The translations under genes and the position numbers were made by a program. The notes below the pieces were generated by a model that was not told the origin of the DNA, did no database searches, and saw only the letters and a program-made list of their open reading frames with translations. From Elusimicrobiota bacterium (GTDB lineage: Bacteria > Elusimicrobiota > Elusimicrobia > F11), in contig JAJVIP010000006.1 in the NCBI GenBank assembly GCA_022072025.1, positions 62,001 through 126,000 of the forward strand: a DNA stretch of 64,000 nucleotides, read 5' to 3'. Every line of letters begins with the position of its first letter. Within the stretch, counting starts at the first letter, position 1. Shown here one piece after another: positions 16,185 through 25,034 of the stretch.

Positions 16185-17462
16185 ATGAATTCCTCGCCCA
16201 TTTCTCCTCGACAACGCGTGGCCCTTATTTTGGGGAGCGTGTCGTTGATTCTTTTAATCGCTCTTTTGCTTCCCAAAAAAGCGAAACATTTTTTTTCTCC
16301 AGCCCCCCCACCGGTGGTGATCACAACGGGCACCGTTCAATCGGGAGACGTGTTTGGTCTGCTCCTCACCCGTCACGGCAAATTAGATCCCAAATATGTG
16401 GCGCCGGTCCAAAAGGCTTTTCGGGAGCAATTCCGGCCGGAAAGCATTCAGCCCGGACATCATTTTGAAATCGTCACCTCCACCACCGGCATTTTCCAAA
16501 AACTCACCTACAAAATTGATCCCACCCAATCCTTTGTGGTCACGCGAAGCAGCGGAGACGTCTATCAATCGGAACAGGTCACGCAAAAAACCGTGTGGAT
16601 GGAAAAACGCATCAGCGTGGAGGTCACAAAATTTTTGGAATGGGACCTGCGCAATGCCGGCTATGAACCCACACTCATCGACAACCTGACCTATGAATTG
16701 GGAGAAAGTATTTTTGGCTGGCGCATTGACTTTTTTACCGAACAACGCAAAGGCGATCGGCTGGATGTTCTTTTAGAAGAGGAATATATCGTGGGAGAAG
16801 ACCACCCGATCAAAGGCGGTAAACACATGCGGGTCATTACCGCTTCTTACACAGGCTCTGGTACAAAAAATAAAGAGAACGTGGCCATTCGATTTCAATC
16901 CCATGACGCGAAACGCGCCGACTACTTCGATCCTGAAGGAAAAGCCATGCGCCGCGAATTTTTGCGGGCGCCTTTCACGAAAGGGGTGTTCCGAATTTCA
17001 TCGGGCTTCAACCCGCGCCGGCTTCATCCGATTTTGCGTGTGTACCGGCCCCATCACGGCACCGATTATGCCGCTTCTGTGGGAACCCCCGTGGCCGCCA
17101 TCGGAAAAGGAACGGTGGTTCGGGCTGAGTGGTACAAAGGGTATGGCAACTGCATTGATATTCGACACAACAACCGTTATGTCTCCCGTTACGGGCATCT
17201 CTCCAAAATTGCCGTTCGAAGAGGACAGGTGGTGGAACAAGGCCGCTACATAGGAAAAGTAGGGAACACTGGACTATCCACGGGACCTCATCTACACTTC
17301 GAAATGTTGGTTAACGGCGCGCAGCAGAATTTTTTACGCATGAATTTTCCGGCCTCTTCTTCGGTGGCCAAGTCGGATATGCCAGATTTCTACCGCGTTC
17401 GTGATGAAGCCTTGGCTCGCCTCGCCGCGAGGCCGGTTGATCAACCCAAAAAATTATCATGA
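16185..17462 (+). CDS. M23-family peptidoglycan endopeptidase (LytM/MepM-like)
   Basis: Predicted to cleave peptide cross-links of peptidoglycan in the periplasm. It has 425 residues with an N-terminal membrane anchor or signal (about residues 12-28). The C-terminal LytM domain carries HHGTDYAA (first zinc ligands), the RYGHLS strand and the final HLHFEM motif, so the H-x-H zinc site looks intact. The middle part (about 45-270) resembles the LysM/OapA-like region of MepM-type enzymes. It heads a forward gene run with the subtilase and PorV genes, which fits envelope maturation. Confidence 0.92.
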   Translation: MNSSPISPRQRVALILGSVSLILLIALLLPKKAKHFFSPAPPPVVITTGTVQSGDVFGLLLTRHGKLDPKYVAPVQKAFREQFRPESIQPGHHFEIVTSTTGIFQKLTYKIDPTQSFVVTRSSGDVYQSEQVTQKTVWMEKRISVEVTKFLEWDLRNAGYEPTLIDNLTYELGESIFGWRIDFFTEQRKGDRLDVLLEEEYIVGEDHPIKGGKHMRVITASYTGSGTKNKENVAIRFQSHDAKRADYFDPEGKAMRREFLRAPFTKGVFRISSGFNPRRLHPILRVYRPHHGTDYAASVGTPVAAIGKGTVVRAEWYKGYGNCIDIRHNNRYVSRYGHLSKIAVRRGQVVEQGRYIGKVGNTGLSTGPHLHFEMLVNGAQQNFLRMNFPASSSVAKSDMPDFYRVRDEALARLAARPVDQPKKLS

Positions 17463-17555
17463 ACGTGGAGAATTGGTGACCCAAAAAAACATTTTTCAAA
17501 ACTCGCGCTCGAAGATCATGACTTTCTGGGCTTGTTGCGAAAAGAGGCAAAGGCC

Positions 17556-17640
17556 GTCGTCCCGGCATGCCGTTTGGCCGGGATCCAGGTTTTCACAGAC
17601 GGTAAAACCTGGGCCCCGGCCAAAAGATTGCCGGGGCGAC
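17556..17640. repeat. 85-bp palindromic repeat element before the subtilase signal peptide
   Basis: The arms begin GTCGTCCCGGCA (17556) and end TGCCGGGGCGAC (17640), and both contain TTTGGCCGGG and CCAGGTTTT cores. Each arm is about 37-38 bp, with only a few mismatches and a short central loop. It looks like a REP/MITE-type dispersed palindrome. It is translated in frame if the subtilase starts upstream of it. Confidence 0.75.
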
Positions 17641-17646
17641 AGCGTC

Positions 17647-19299
17647 TTGTGCAGGTCCTTTAGGTACGCTTCAACTGAATATATCCGGCTAATCCAGGCA
17701 TTTGTTTTAATTTTCATCCTCAGTTCCCCCCCGCTTCTCGCCGCCTCTGCTCTTCAGAGCTACGAATCCGAAACCGGGCAGAAACAAATGGTTCTTCCGC
17801 AAGTCCTGGTCAAATACAAATCTGGCAAAAACAACCAAGTTCGCAACGCTCTGGGTCGAATGGGCGCCATTCACCAGCGAGAATTAGCGAACATCGGCGT
17901 GGATGTGTTGAATGTCCCCCCTGGGCAATCCGTTCAATCCTTTGTGGCCCAACTCAAAAAAAATGACGACATCGAATTTGTCGAACCCAATGGCGTGTTG
18001 CGCGCGCTTTACACTCCCAACGATCCCAGTTTTTCTTCACAGTATTTCATGACCTCCTCCTATTCCAATATCACCGGCGCCTGGGACGTGGCCGGAACCA
18101 CCGGCGCCGCCAGTGTGGTGGTGGCGGTCATTGACACTGGGATCACTCCCACCCACTCCGACTTAAGCAATCAACTCTGGTCCAATCCGAGTCCCTCTGG
18201 TAATTCAGGCGCCTATGGAACACAAATAGGAATTGATTGGAATGGTGACGGAGATTTTGTTGATACCGACCCAAGTTTGGGTCCTGAACAAGATTACAGC
18301 GCCACCCCCATTGACAACAACACCGGGGAATATCACGGGACGCGCGTGGCGGGGATAATTGCGGCCCAAATCAATAATGGAGTCAATATTTCCGGGGTAG
18401 CACCCGGGTGCAAAATCATGACAGTCAAAGCGCTCACCTCCGCCGGGGCGGGAGATTATGCGGCGATCGCCGCTGGTATTACCTACGCCGTCACCAATGG
18501 CGCTTCTGTGATTAATTTGAGTTTGGGGGGCGAGTCCAGCTCACAAACAGTTTTAGACGCCGTGAACAATGCCATCGCGAACAATGTGGTGGTGGTGGCC
18601 GCTGCGGGCAACGATGGCAACGGGTCCCCCGTCAACTTTCCCGCCTCCATCGCTTCGGTGATTGCGGTGGGCGCAACGGACGCATCGAACAATTTGGCCT
18701 CTTTCTCTTGCACGGGCCCCTCGGTTGATCTGGTGGCTCCTGGCGTGGGGATTATTTCCACCATCGCCCCCAACACGATCAGTTCTCCTAACGACGCCAC
18801 CGGCAATGATGGCACTTCCTTTTCAGCGCCCATTGTGGCGGGTGTGGCGGCCCTCATGCGATCTCTGGGATCGCCGACTCTGTCGGTTGAACAAATCACC
18901 ACCTATTTAACCCTCACTGCCAACGACCGCGGATTGGGAACCAACAATTCTTATGGCCATGGTCTATTGAACGCTTCCTTGGCGATCCAATCTGCCATGG
19001 CCGGCACTGTTTTATCGGCCAAAGCGGCTGGCGGAGAAACCAATCTTTATCCGAATCCTTTTAACCCACTCACCACGGCCAACGCTCATTTCGCGTTGCC
19101 TTCAGGTGTGGATGAAGCGGGAGTGGAAATCAAGATTTTTAATGTGGTGGGAGAGGAAGTGCAAACCCTTCGGGGCGCTCAATACAAATCATGGGATGGC
19201 AAAAACGAGGATGGGTCTCTGCTGGCCCCGGGAATTTACTTTTACCGGGCCCAAACCTCTGTCGGGGATCTGAAAGGAAAGTTCACCATAAAACAATGA
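17647..19299 (+). CDS. Subtilisin-like serine protease (S8) with FlgD-like C-terminal domain
   Basis: This is a secreted protease with an intact triad: Asp in AVIDTG (near 18134), His in HGTRVAG (near 18335) and Ser in GTSFSAP (near 18812). A propeptide (VLVKYKSG to FVEPNG) precedes the catalytic domain. The C-terminus starts NLYPNPFNP and contains IFNVVGEEV and APGIYFY, typical of FlgD-Ig-like or sorting-type tails in Elusimicrobia and FCB bacteria. The start is uncertain: the signal peptide (LIQAFVLIFILSS) follows a palindromic repeat, so TTG 17647 gives a normal signal peptide, while ATG 17518 or ATG 17401 would read the repeat as protein. No Shine-Dalgarno decides it. Confidence 0.9.
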   Translation: MCRSFRYASTEYIRLIQAFVLIFILSSPPLLAASALQSYESETGQKQMVLPQVLVKYKSGKNNQVRNALGRMGAIHQRELANIGVDVLNVPPGQSVQSFVAQLKKNDDIEFVEPNGVLRALYTPNDPSFSSQYFMTSSYSNITGAWDVAGTTGAASVVVAVIDTGITPTHSDLSNQLWSNPSPSGNSGAYGTQIGIDWNGDGDFVDTDPSLGPEQDYSATPIDNNTGEYHGTRVAGIIAAQINNGVNISGVAPGCKIMTVKALTSAGAGDYAAIAAGITYAVTNGASVINLSLGGESSSQTVLDAVNNAIANNVVVVAAAGNDGNGSPVNFPASIASVIAVGATDASNNLASFSCTGPSVDLVAPGVGIISTIAPNTISSPNDATGNDGTSFSAPIVAGVAALMRSLGSPTLSVEQITTYLTLTANDRGLGTNNSYGHGLLNASLAIQSAMAGTVLSAKAAGGETNLYPNPFNPLTTANAHFALPSGVDEAGVEIKIFNVVGEEVQTLRGAQYKSWDGKNEDGSLLAPGIYFYRAQTSVGDLKGKFTIKQ

Positions 19300-20837
19300 C
19301 ACCCCAAATGAATGACGATACCTTCAACCGCAGAATTCGGGTTAAAAACTTGATTCCCGCTTTCGCGGGAATGACGATGTTATTAACTGCAGGATTCGGG
19401 CTAGCTCTCCTTATAATAGGAGGACCTATTCCCCTCCATGCGGAAACGTCCAAAGGGGCTGGGTCAAGTTTGTTTCCTTTCTTAAAAATTCCCATCAGCG
19501 CGCGTGCCGTGGCGCTGGGCGGCACGTTGGGCGCCACCGATGGGGACGCGGGAGGAATCGACACCCACATGGCAGGCTTGGCCAGTCTGGAGAGAATCGA
19601 TCTACAAGCCAGCTTTATCAATCATTTTGAGGATTCGTCGCTACAAGCCATTACAGCGGGATTCCCCATCAAATCCAAAGGAAAACCAGGGATTCCATTG
19701 GAACGTATGGAAGGAGCGGAATTTCCTCGGGATCAATGGGTCATCGGAGTTGAATACCGCTCCTTTAAAGTGAGTGATGACGCTTTTGATGAAAACAACC
19801 ATCCCCTGGACGAATTTGATGTAAAAGACCAAATGATTGCGGTGGGTTTGGCCTATCCTATCTCAAGAAAAATCAGTGTGGGACTGACGGGGAAAACTCT
19901 CAATAGCAAGATCCAAGGAAAATCCACCAGCGCGTCCGCCATCGACGCGGGATTCATCAACAAAATCAACAGCCGTCTCAATTTTGGTTTGGCGTTTCAA
20001 AATTTAGGTTTCCAAAAAAAATTCTCGGGGAGTTTGAGCAACAGCGAATATTCGTTGCCCGGGACCGCGCGGGGCAGTCTTTCTTACCGGTTTAATCCCT
20101 GGGTTCTGGCCCTGGTGGACGTGGCCGCCGCGCAAGACGAAGTGATCCGAAAATCTGGCGGCGTTGAATGGTCTTTGGGAAAATCATTCCATGTGAGAGG
20201 GGGGGTTCTCCACCACACCTCTCTTGAGTTCTCAGGGGGTGTGGGCCTTGATATCAATGGACCTCAAAAATCGTTACCTCCTTCCACCAAGTCTGAGAGC
20301 TCTCTCTCAGGAAAAAAACCGGCCTCCAATCTCTCTCCCATGGCGGTTCAGATTTTAGGACGGTTGTCTGACAAAATGATTCAAGCCTATCTTCCGACCA
20401 AACTTGGAGTTGAGAAACCCACCTTGGCGGTCTTGCCCTTTCACTCCTCAGAACAAGCTTCGGTTTCGATTCATAAAAAAATTCATGAGGCCTTGTCTCA
20501 ATCCAATGAATTTAAAACGATTGATTCAAAAAATGAAACGGCTTTTATTATCAGCGGGAAGGTCAACTTATCGAACGATACCTATATCATCAACACCCGC
20601 TTGATTCGAATGGAGGACGGGGAAACCATCGCTGTGGAACGCGCTGAAATTGCGCAAGAAGACCTCTTTGAAGAAGTTTCATCCGCTCAAAAAAAGCCCA
20701 CCTTGGGGAAAATATCTTACGAGAATTCATCTTCAAACAACTCCTTTACGCGGGTCAACATCAGTCTTGACTATGGCTTGACCACTCACCAAGAATTGGG
20801 ACTCACCCACACCCTCACGCTGAAAATTCTTTACTAG
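19296..20837 (+). CDS. PorV/UPF0164-type outer-membrane barrel protein with FlgO/CsgG-like domain
   Basis: The start overlaps the subtilase stop (ATGA at 19296), suggesting translational coupling. A long n-region with RRIRVK is followed by a hydrophobic signal segment ending LHAETSKG. Residues of about 60-340 have the GTSARAVALGG-like start (here SARAVALGGTLGATDGDAGG) and amphipathic strands of PorV/UPF0164 barrels. After a Ser/Lys-rich linker, PTLAVLPF onwards (about 395-490) resembles the FlgO/CsgG-type lipoprotein domain, and the protein ends with barrel-like strands and a C-terminal aromatic residue. Part of the signal region is encoded by a GC palindrome (19353-19372), so ATG 19371 or 19377 are alternative starts. 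Likely role: outer-membrane export or surface attachment with the adjacent protease. Confidence 0.75.
   Translation: MTPQMNDDTFNRRIRVKNLIPAFAGMTMLLTAGFGLALLIIGGPIPLHAETSKGAGSSLFPFLKIPISARAVALGGTLGATDGDAGGIDTHMAGLASLERIDLQASFINHFEDSSLQAITAGFPIKSKGKPGIPLERMEGAEFPRDQWVIGVEYRSFKVSDDAFDENNHPLDEFDVKDQMIAVGLAYPISRKISVGLTGKTLNSKIQGKSTSASAIDAGFINKINSRLNFGLAFQNLGFQKKFSGSLSNSEYSLPGTARGSLSYRFNPWVLALVDVAAAQDEVIRKSGGVEWSLGKSFHVRGGVLHHTSLEFSGGVGLDINGPQKSLPPSTKSESSLSGKKPASNLSPMAVQILGRLSDKMIQAYLPTKLGVEKPTLAVLPFHSSEQASVSIHKKIHEALSQSNEFKTIDSKNETAFIISGKVNLSNDTYIINTRLIRMEDGETIAVERAEIAQEDLFEEVSSAQKKPTLGKISYENSSSNNSFTRVNISLDYGLTTHQELGLTHTLTLKILY
19353..19372. repeat. 20-bp dRS3-like palindrome inside the PorV signal region
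   Basis: The core is ATTCCCGCTTTCGCGGGAAT, a perfect 8-bp inverted repeat with a 4-base loop. It matches the ATTCCC-N8-GGGAAT pattern of dispersed repeats known from Neisseria and many environmental genomes. It is translated as IPAFAGM in the reading frame of the PorV-like gene. Confidence 0.8.
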
Positions 20838-20847
20838 TCTTGCACCC

Positions 20848-21915
20848 ATGAAACGGAAAGTCTTTTTTGGAATCCTGGTGGCCGTTCTGCTTTTCGCAAT
20901 CGGACTGATTCAATTTTTTCGAACCCTTCAAACTCTCCCCCCGCCCACCAAACGGGAAGAAGAAGCCCGCCCTCCCGCGGTAAGGAGTTTAGAAGAGACG
21001 GTTCCTTCAATTAACGAACTTGAAAAAACAAAAAATGAAATGCTCGCCTATTTGAACCAAACCGAAGCGCCGAACCGCCGATTGATACTTCCCTCCACCC
21101 CCAATGAGGTGGAAGAAACGGCAAAAGCTCCCCCCTCCTCGCCTCCCCCATTGACTCCGCGCGCCATCGGACGGAAGAAACGCCAAGGGTTGCCCATGGG
21201 AGTCGTGTTGTGGGACAACGTTCCCGTCTATGACTCGGTTGAAAAGAAACGGGTTATTTTTTCACTTCGTTCGGGAGATGTCGTGCGGGTTTTTGATGAT
21301 AACGCGCCCTCACTCGCCCATGTTCAACCCGGCCTCGATATTTATTTGGCGGCCACCACCAAAGAGACTCAACCCGCGGGTGAATTTTTACCCGATCAAG
21401 ACGGATGGGTGGAGAAAACAAACCTTCATGTGTTTGAACCCGACGCGGCCAAAGAATTTGTTATGGAGACCACTCCGGTGACACTGGGCAACGACACCGA
21501 TTTTTCCACCTTTGACTTCTATGACCGCGCGATGAAAAACCCCGACCCCGTGGTCCACCGGATGATTGGCCCGCGCATGATCGCGCTGGTTCTTTTACAC
21601 GAAGATTACAGCTCTTCTTGGGCCACACTGTACCGCGACCAAGACCCCCGCATTCGAGACGCAGCACTGGCCGCCCTGAATGAACGCGGCGTGGGAGATA
21701 ACCGCGAACTCATTGAAGACCTCATCCTTCGTTTAACCGAACTCACCAAATTCAAAGCCAAGGGAGAAACGGAGCTGGAGGTGTTGTCGCTGCTGGGCGT
21801 GTTAAAGGCCAGTCAACATCCGCGGGTGCCCGCCGCTTTGGCCAGTTTTAAAGAAGATTGGGAAAAAACCCAAAGCCCCGCCTTAAACGAGGCCCTCCAA
21901 CAAATCCTCAAATGA
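20848..21915 (+). CDS. Membrane-anchored protein of unknown function
   Basis: Not recognised. It has 355 residues with one N-terminal membrane helix (about 5-26), a Pro/Glu-rich linker (about 30-110), a compact domain around GVVLWDNVPVYDS to DGWVEKTNLHVF that may be SH3-like (about 118-205), and a C-terminal helical part with HEAT-like character (RDQDPRIRDAALAALNERG). The start is 10 bp after the PorV stop, so it is probably in the same operon and acts in the periplasm. Confidence 0.75.
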   Translation: MKRKVFFGILVAVLLFAIGLIQFFRTLQTLPPPTKREEEARPPAVRSLEETVPSINELEKTKNEMLAYLNQTEAPNRRLILPSTPNEVEETAKAPPSSPPPLTPRAIGRKKRQGLPMGVVLWDNVPVYDSVEKKRVIFSLRSGDVVRVFDDNAPSLAHVQPGLDIYLAATTKETQPAGEFLPDQDGWVEKTNLHVFEPDAAKEFVMETTPVTLGNDTDFSTFDFYDRAMKNPDPVVHRMIGPRMIALVLLHEDYSSSWATLYRDQDPRIRDAALAALNERGVGDNRELIEDLILRLTELTKFKAKGETELEVLSLLGVLKASQHPRVPAALASFKEDWEKTQSPALNEALQQILK

Positions 21916-21949
21916 CGCCTCCTTGTTGTTTTTGCTAACGTCCGGCGTC

Positions 21950-22693
21950 ATGATTTTCCTCTCAATTCTCATCGCCACCACCCTGGTCGGTCTTTTGTCC
22001 TTTGTGGGCGCTTTCTTTTTCCTGGCCAAAAAAAATCCAGACACTCTGACCTTCTATTTTGTCAGCCTGGCTTCAGGCACCATGCTCGGGAACGCGCTTT
22101 TGAACCTGATCCCTGAAGCGATGGAACACAACACCCACGCCGCTTTCCCCATGATTGGTTTGGGCGTTTTTATTTTCTTCATTCTTGAGAAATTTCTCAT
22201 TTGGCGACACTGCCATTCTCACCACCACACCGGAGATCATCAAAAACCCATCGCAGCGCGAATGATTATTACCGGAGACGCTATTCACAATTTCATTGAT
22301 GGAGCCATCATTGCCAGCTCGTTTCTCATTGACTTCCACGTGGGTTTGGCCGTTACGGCCGCGATTGTTCTGCACGAAATCCCTCAAGAACTGGGTGATT
22401 TTGGCATTCTTATCCGTGGAGGTTACTCTGTGAAAAATGCGTTGGGCATCAACGCTCTCACCGCCTCTACCGCCCTCTTGGGCGCGGTGATCACATATTT
22501 TTTTCTTGAAATGGCCCCGCTGGCCCAACATTTTCTTGTGCCCGTCACAGCGGGAGGGTTTCTCTACATCGCTCTGGCAGATTTGATTCCTCAACTCCAC
22601 GAACATGTCAACCTGAAAGAAAGCCTCATCCAAATGGCGCTTCTTCTTGGAGGTTTCGGATTTATGGCTGTCATCAGAAACGCGCACGGATAA
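21950..22693 (+). CDS. ZIP-family divalent metal transporter
   Basis: Inner-membrane importer of zinc or a related divalent metal. About eight hydrophobic helices are present. The metal path motifs HNFIDG (helix IV) and HEIPQELGDF (helix V) are intact, and a His-rich cytoplasmic loop (CHSHHHTGDH) lies between helices III and IV. The first ATG is 21950; an in-frame TTG at 21923 would add nine residues. Its stop is three bases before dnaX. Confidence 0.9.
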   Translation: MIFLSILIATTLVGLLSFVGAFFFLAKKNPDTLTFYFVSLASGTMLGNALLNLIPEAMEHNTHAAFPMIGLGVFIFFILEKFLIWRHCHSHHHTGDHQKPIAARMIITGDAIHNFIDGAIIASSFLIDFHVGLAVTAAIVLHEIPQELGDFGILIRGGYSVKNALGINALTASTALLGAVITYFFLEMAPLAQHFLVPVTAGGFLYIALADLIPQLHEHVNLKESLIQMALLLGGFGFMAVIRNAHG

Positions 22694-22696
22694 CCC

Positions 22697-24406
22697 ATGT
22701 CGAATTCGTACGTCGTTTTGGCTCGCAAATATCGGCCCCAAACTTTTGAAGAAGTGGTGGGTCAAAATTCTGTTTCTCAAACCCTGCTCAATGCCGTTGA
22801 GGCGGGACGCGTGGCTCATGCCTATGTTTTTTCCGGGCCTCGCGGCGTGGGGAAAACGACCACCGCCCGCATCTTGGCCAAATGCCTCAATTGCGCCAAA
22901 GGTCCCACCAAAACGCCTTGCAACAGCTGCGAGGCTTGCGTATCGATCAGTGAAAGCAACTCGATGGACGATGTGCTTGAAATCGACGGCGCGTCAAACC
23001 GCGGAATTGAACAGATCCGTGAGCTCAGGGAAACCGCCAAATACGCGCCCGCCCGAAGCCGCTACCGCATCTTTATTATTGATGAAGCCCATCAAATCAC
23101 CAAAGACGCTTTTGGCGCACTTCTAAAAACCCTGGAGGAACCGCCACCCCACGTGGTTTTCATGATGGCCACCACCGAGGTCCAAAAGATTCCAGCCCCC
23201 ATCTTATCTCGCTGCCAGCGCTTTAGTTTGCGCCCCATCTCAGCGGAACATGTTTTTAAACATCTTAAATCCATTTGTGAAAAGGAAAAAATAAAAGTAG
23301 ACGATGACGCGCTCGCGGACGTGGTCCGGTTTGTGGAAGGCAGCCTCAGAGACGCCTTGTCGCTTCTGGATCAAGCCGTTGTTTTCGCGCCCACAGGCAT
23401 CTCGTCCCATACGATTCGGGATCTTTTGGGCCTCTTGCCCATGGACTTTATTCGATCCTTCGCTCAGACCATTCAGGAAGGAGATCCATCGGCCATTCTT
23501 CAAGCGACCCAAGGAGCCGTCCAAAACGGAATTGATCTCACACAACTGGGAAAAGACCTTCAGGGTTATTACCACAATCTGCTTTTGGCCAAAGCCGGCG
23601 TAGAAGAAGTGTTCAAAGTCAACTCCAAAATATTCACGCAAGCCGCCGAAAGTTATGATTTTCAGACCTTGGAAAGAAACATTCGCTTGCTCTCCCGCGC
23701 GCTCAACGATATGAGACACACCGAAACTCCCCGCGCGGTATTTGAAATCTCTGTGCTCCGGCTTGGCCAAAAAACCTTGGACCCGCGAATGCTGATCGAA
23801 CGCTTGGAGAAATTGGAAAAATCAACGCCTCCGTCATCTTCGCTCTCCTCGACCGCATCGGCGATCCCCCAAAAGACTTTTAGAACCACGGACTTGGCTT
23901 TAAGCCCCTCCCGCTCAACGGAAAAAACCCCCCAACCAAAAGAAGTCCCCTCCCACGAATCCTTTCGTCCAGTCACCAAAGACCTATCGGCAAAAATTGT
24001 ATCGAGTTGGGAAAACCTGGTAGATCAAATCTCGAAATCAAAAGGTTCTTTGGGAACCGCGCTGGGCGCCGCCGCTCCCGAGGCCCATCAAGACAGGATC
24101 ACCTTAACCTTCGATAAACTTTTTAATCACGACATGGTTCAACGCTCCATGGACATTCTCAAAGGATTCATTGAGAAACAATTCGGAACGTGTCCGGCCA
24201 TTGATTTAAAAATCGAGAAATTACCTGACCCCGAAAAACCTCCGACGCCTGCTGCCAAGAGCGCAACTGCGCCGGCGCCAGCCTCCAATCGATCCATGGA
24301 ACTGAACGATTCATTTGAAGAAATCAAACCCGCGGAAGCGACCTCGGCCGTTCAAAAAGCACTCAAACACTTTCCGGGTACCGTCAAACGTGAAAAAAAA
24401 GGGTAA
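22697..24406 (+). CDS. dnaX: DNA polymerase III subunit gamma/tau
   Basis: Clamp-loader ATPase of the replicative polymerase, 569 residues. Walker A is GPRGVGKTT (residues 47-55). The zinc module has Cys in CLNCAKG and CNSCEAC, and Walker B plus sensor regions are seen as IIDEAH and SRCQRFSLRP. The C-terminal third has a Pro/Ser-rich linker and a tau-like domain. Upstream spacing to the ZIP gene is three bases and recR follows after six bases, so these genes are likely cotranscribed. Confidence 0.97.
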   Translation: MSNSYVVLARKYRPQTFEEVVGQNSVSQTLLNAVEAGRVAHAYVFSGPRGVGKTTTARILAKCLNCAKGPTKTPCNSCEACVSISESNSMDDVLEIDGASNRGIEQIRELRETAKYAPARSRYRIFIIDEAHQITKDAFGALLKTLEEPPPHVVFMMATTEVQKIPAPILSRCQRFSLRPISAEHVFKHLKSICEKEKIKVDDDALADVVRFVEGSLRDALSLLDQAVVFAPTGISSHTIRDLLGLLPMDFIRSFAQTIQEGDPSAILQATQGAVQNGIDLTQLGKDLQGYYHNLLLAKAGVEEVFKVNSKIFTQAAESYDFQTLERNIRLLSRALNDMRHTETPRAVFEISVLRLGQKTLDPRMLIERLEKLEKSTPPSSSLSSTASAIPQKTFRTTDLALSPSRSTEKTPQPKEVPSHESFRPVTKDLSAKIVSSWENLVDQISKSKGSLGTALGAAAPEAHQDRITLTFDKLFNHDMVQRSMDILKGFIEKQFGTCPAIDLKIEKLPDPEKPPTPAAKSATAPAPASNRSMELNDSFEEIKPAEATSAVQKALKHFPGTVKREKKG

Positions 24407-24412
24407 CCCTTG

Positions 24413-25006
24413 ATGATGTCCCAACGGTGGCATAATTTGGTTTTGGCCATTCGAAAGTTACCGGGAGTGGGACCCAAAATGGCTGAAAGAATTGCGCTTC
24501 ACTTGATGCGGTCTGACGAAACAAGCAACATTCTTCGCGCCATTCAAGAAGCCAAAACCCACTTAAAACGCTGTTCACTCTGTGGCATTTTCACCGATGA
24601 CGAACCCTGCCAACGCTGCACCGACAACCAACGAGAAAGAAATCTACTTTGCGTCGTCGAAGAAATGGCCGACTTAGAAGCCATGGAACGATCGGGGGCG
24701 TACCGAGGCAATTACCACTTATTGGGAGGGGTCTTGTCGCCCTTGGACGGCATTGGCCCAAAACAATTGAGAATCGACGCCTTGCTCAAACGACTTGAAT
24801 CAAATGATCCGCGCATTGAAGAGGTCATTGTCGCCACCAACCCCACGGTGGAAGGCGAAGCCACCGCCACTTATCTGGCCCAAATCATTCATCCGTTTGG
24901 AAAAAAAATTACTCGCTTGGCCACCGGGCTTCCTTCCGGAGTGGCCATTGAATATGCCGATGAACTCACGCTCACCCGCGCCTTGGAGGGCCGCCGCAGT
25001 TTGTGA
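24413..25006 (+). CDS. recR: Recombination mediator RecR
   Basis: RecR works with RecO and RecF to load RecA at gaps. The protein has the N-terminal helix-hairpin-helix (LPGVGPKMAERIALHL), the four-Cys zinc finger (CSLCGIFTDDEPCQRC) and a Toprim domain (LLCVVEEMADLEAMERSG), and ends at about 198 residues as usual. ATG 24413 and 24416 are equivalent starts. It follows dnaX directly; the ybaB/ebfC gene commonly found between them is absent. Confidence 0.97.
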   Translation: MMSQRWHNLVLAIRKLPGVGPKMAERIALHLMRSDETSNILRAIQEAKTHLKRCSLCGIFTDDEPCQRCTDNQRERNLLCVVEEMADLEAMERSGAYRGNYHLLGGVLSPLDGIGPKQLRIDALLKRLESNDPRIEEVIVATNPTVEGEATATYLAQIIHPFGKKITRLATGLPSGVAIEYADELTLTRALEGRRSL

Positions 25007-25034
25007 AGCAAGGTGACTGCAGTGGGCCTGCGTT

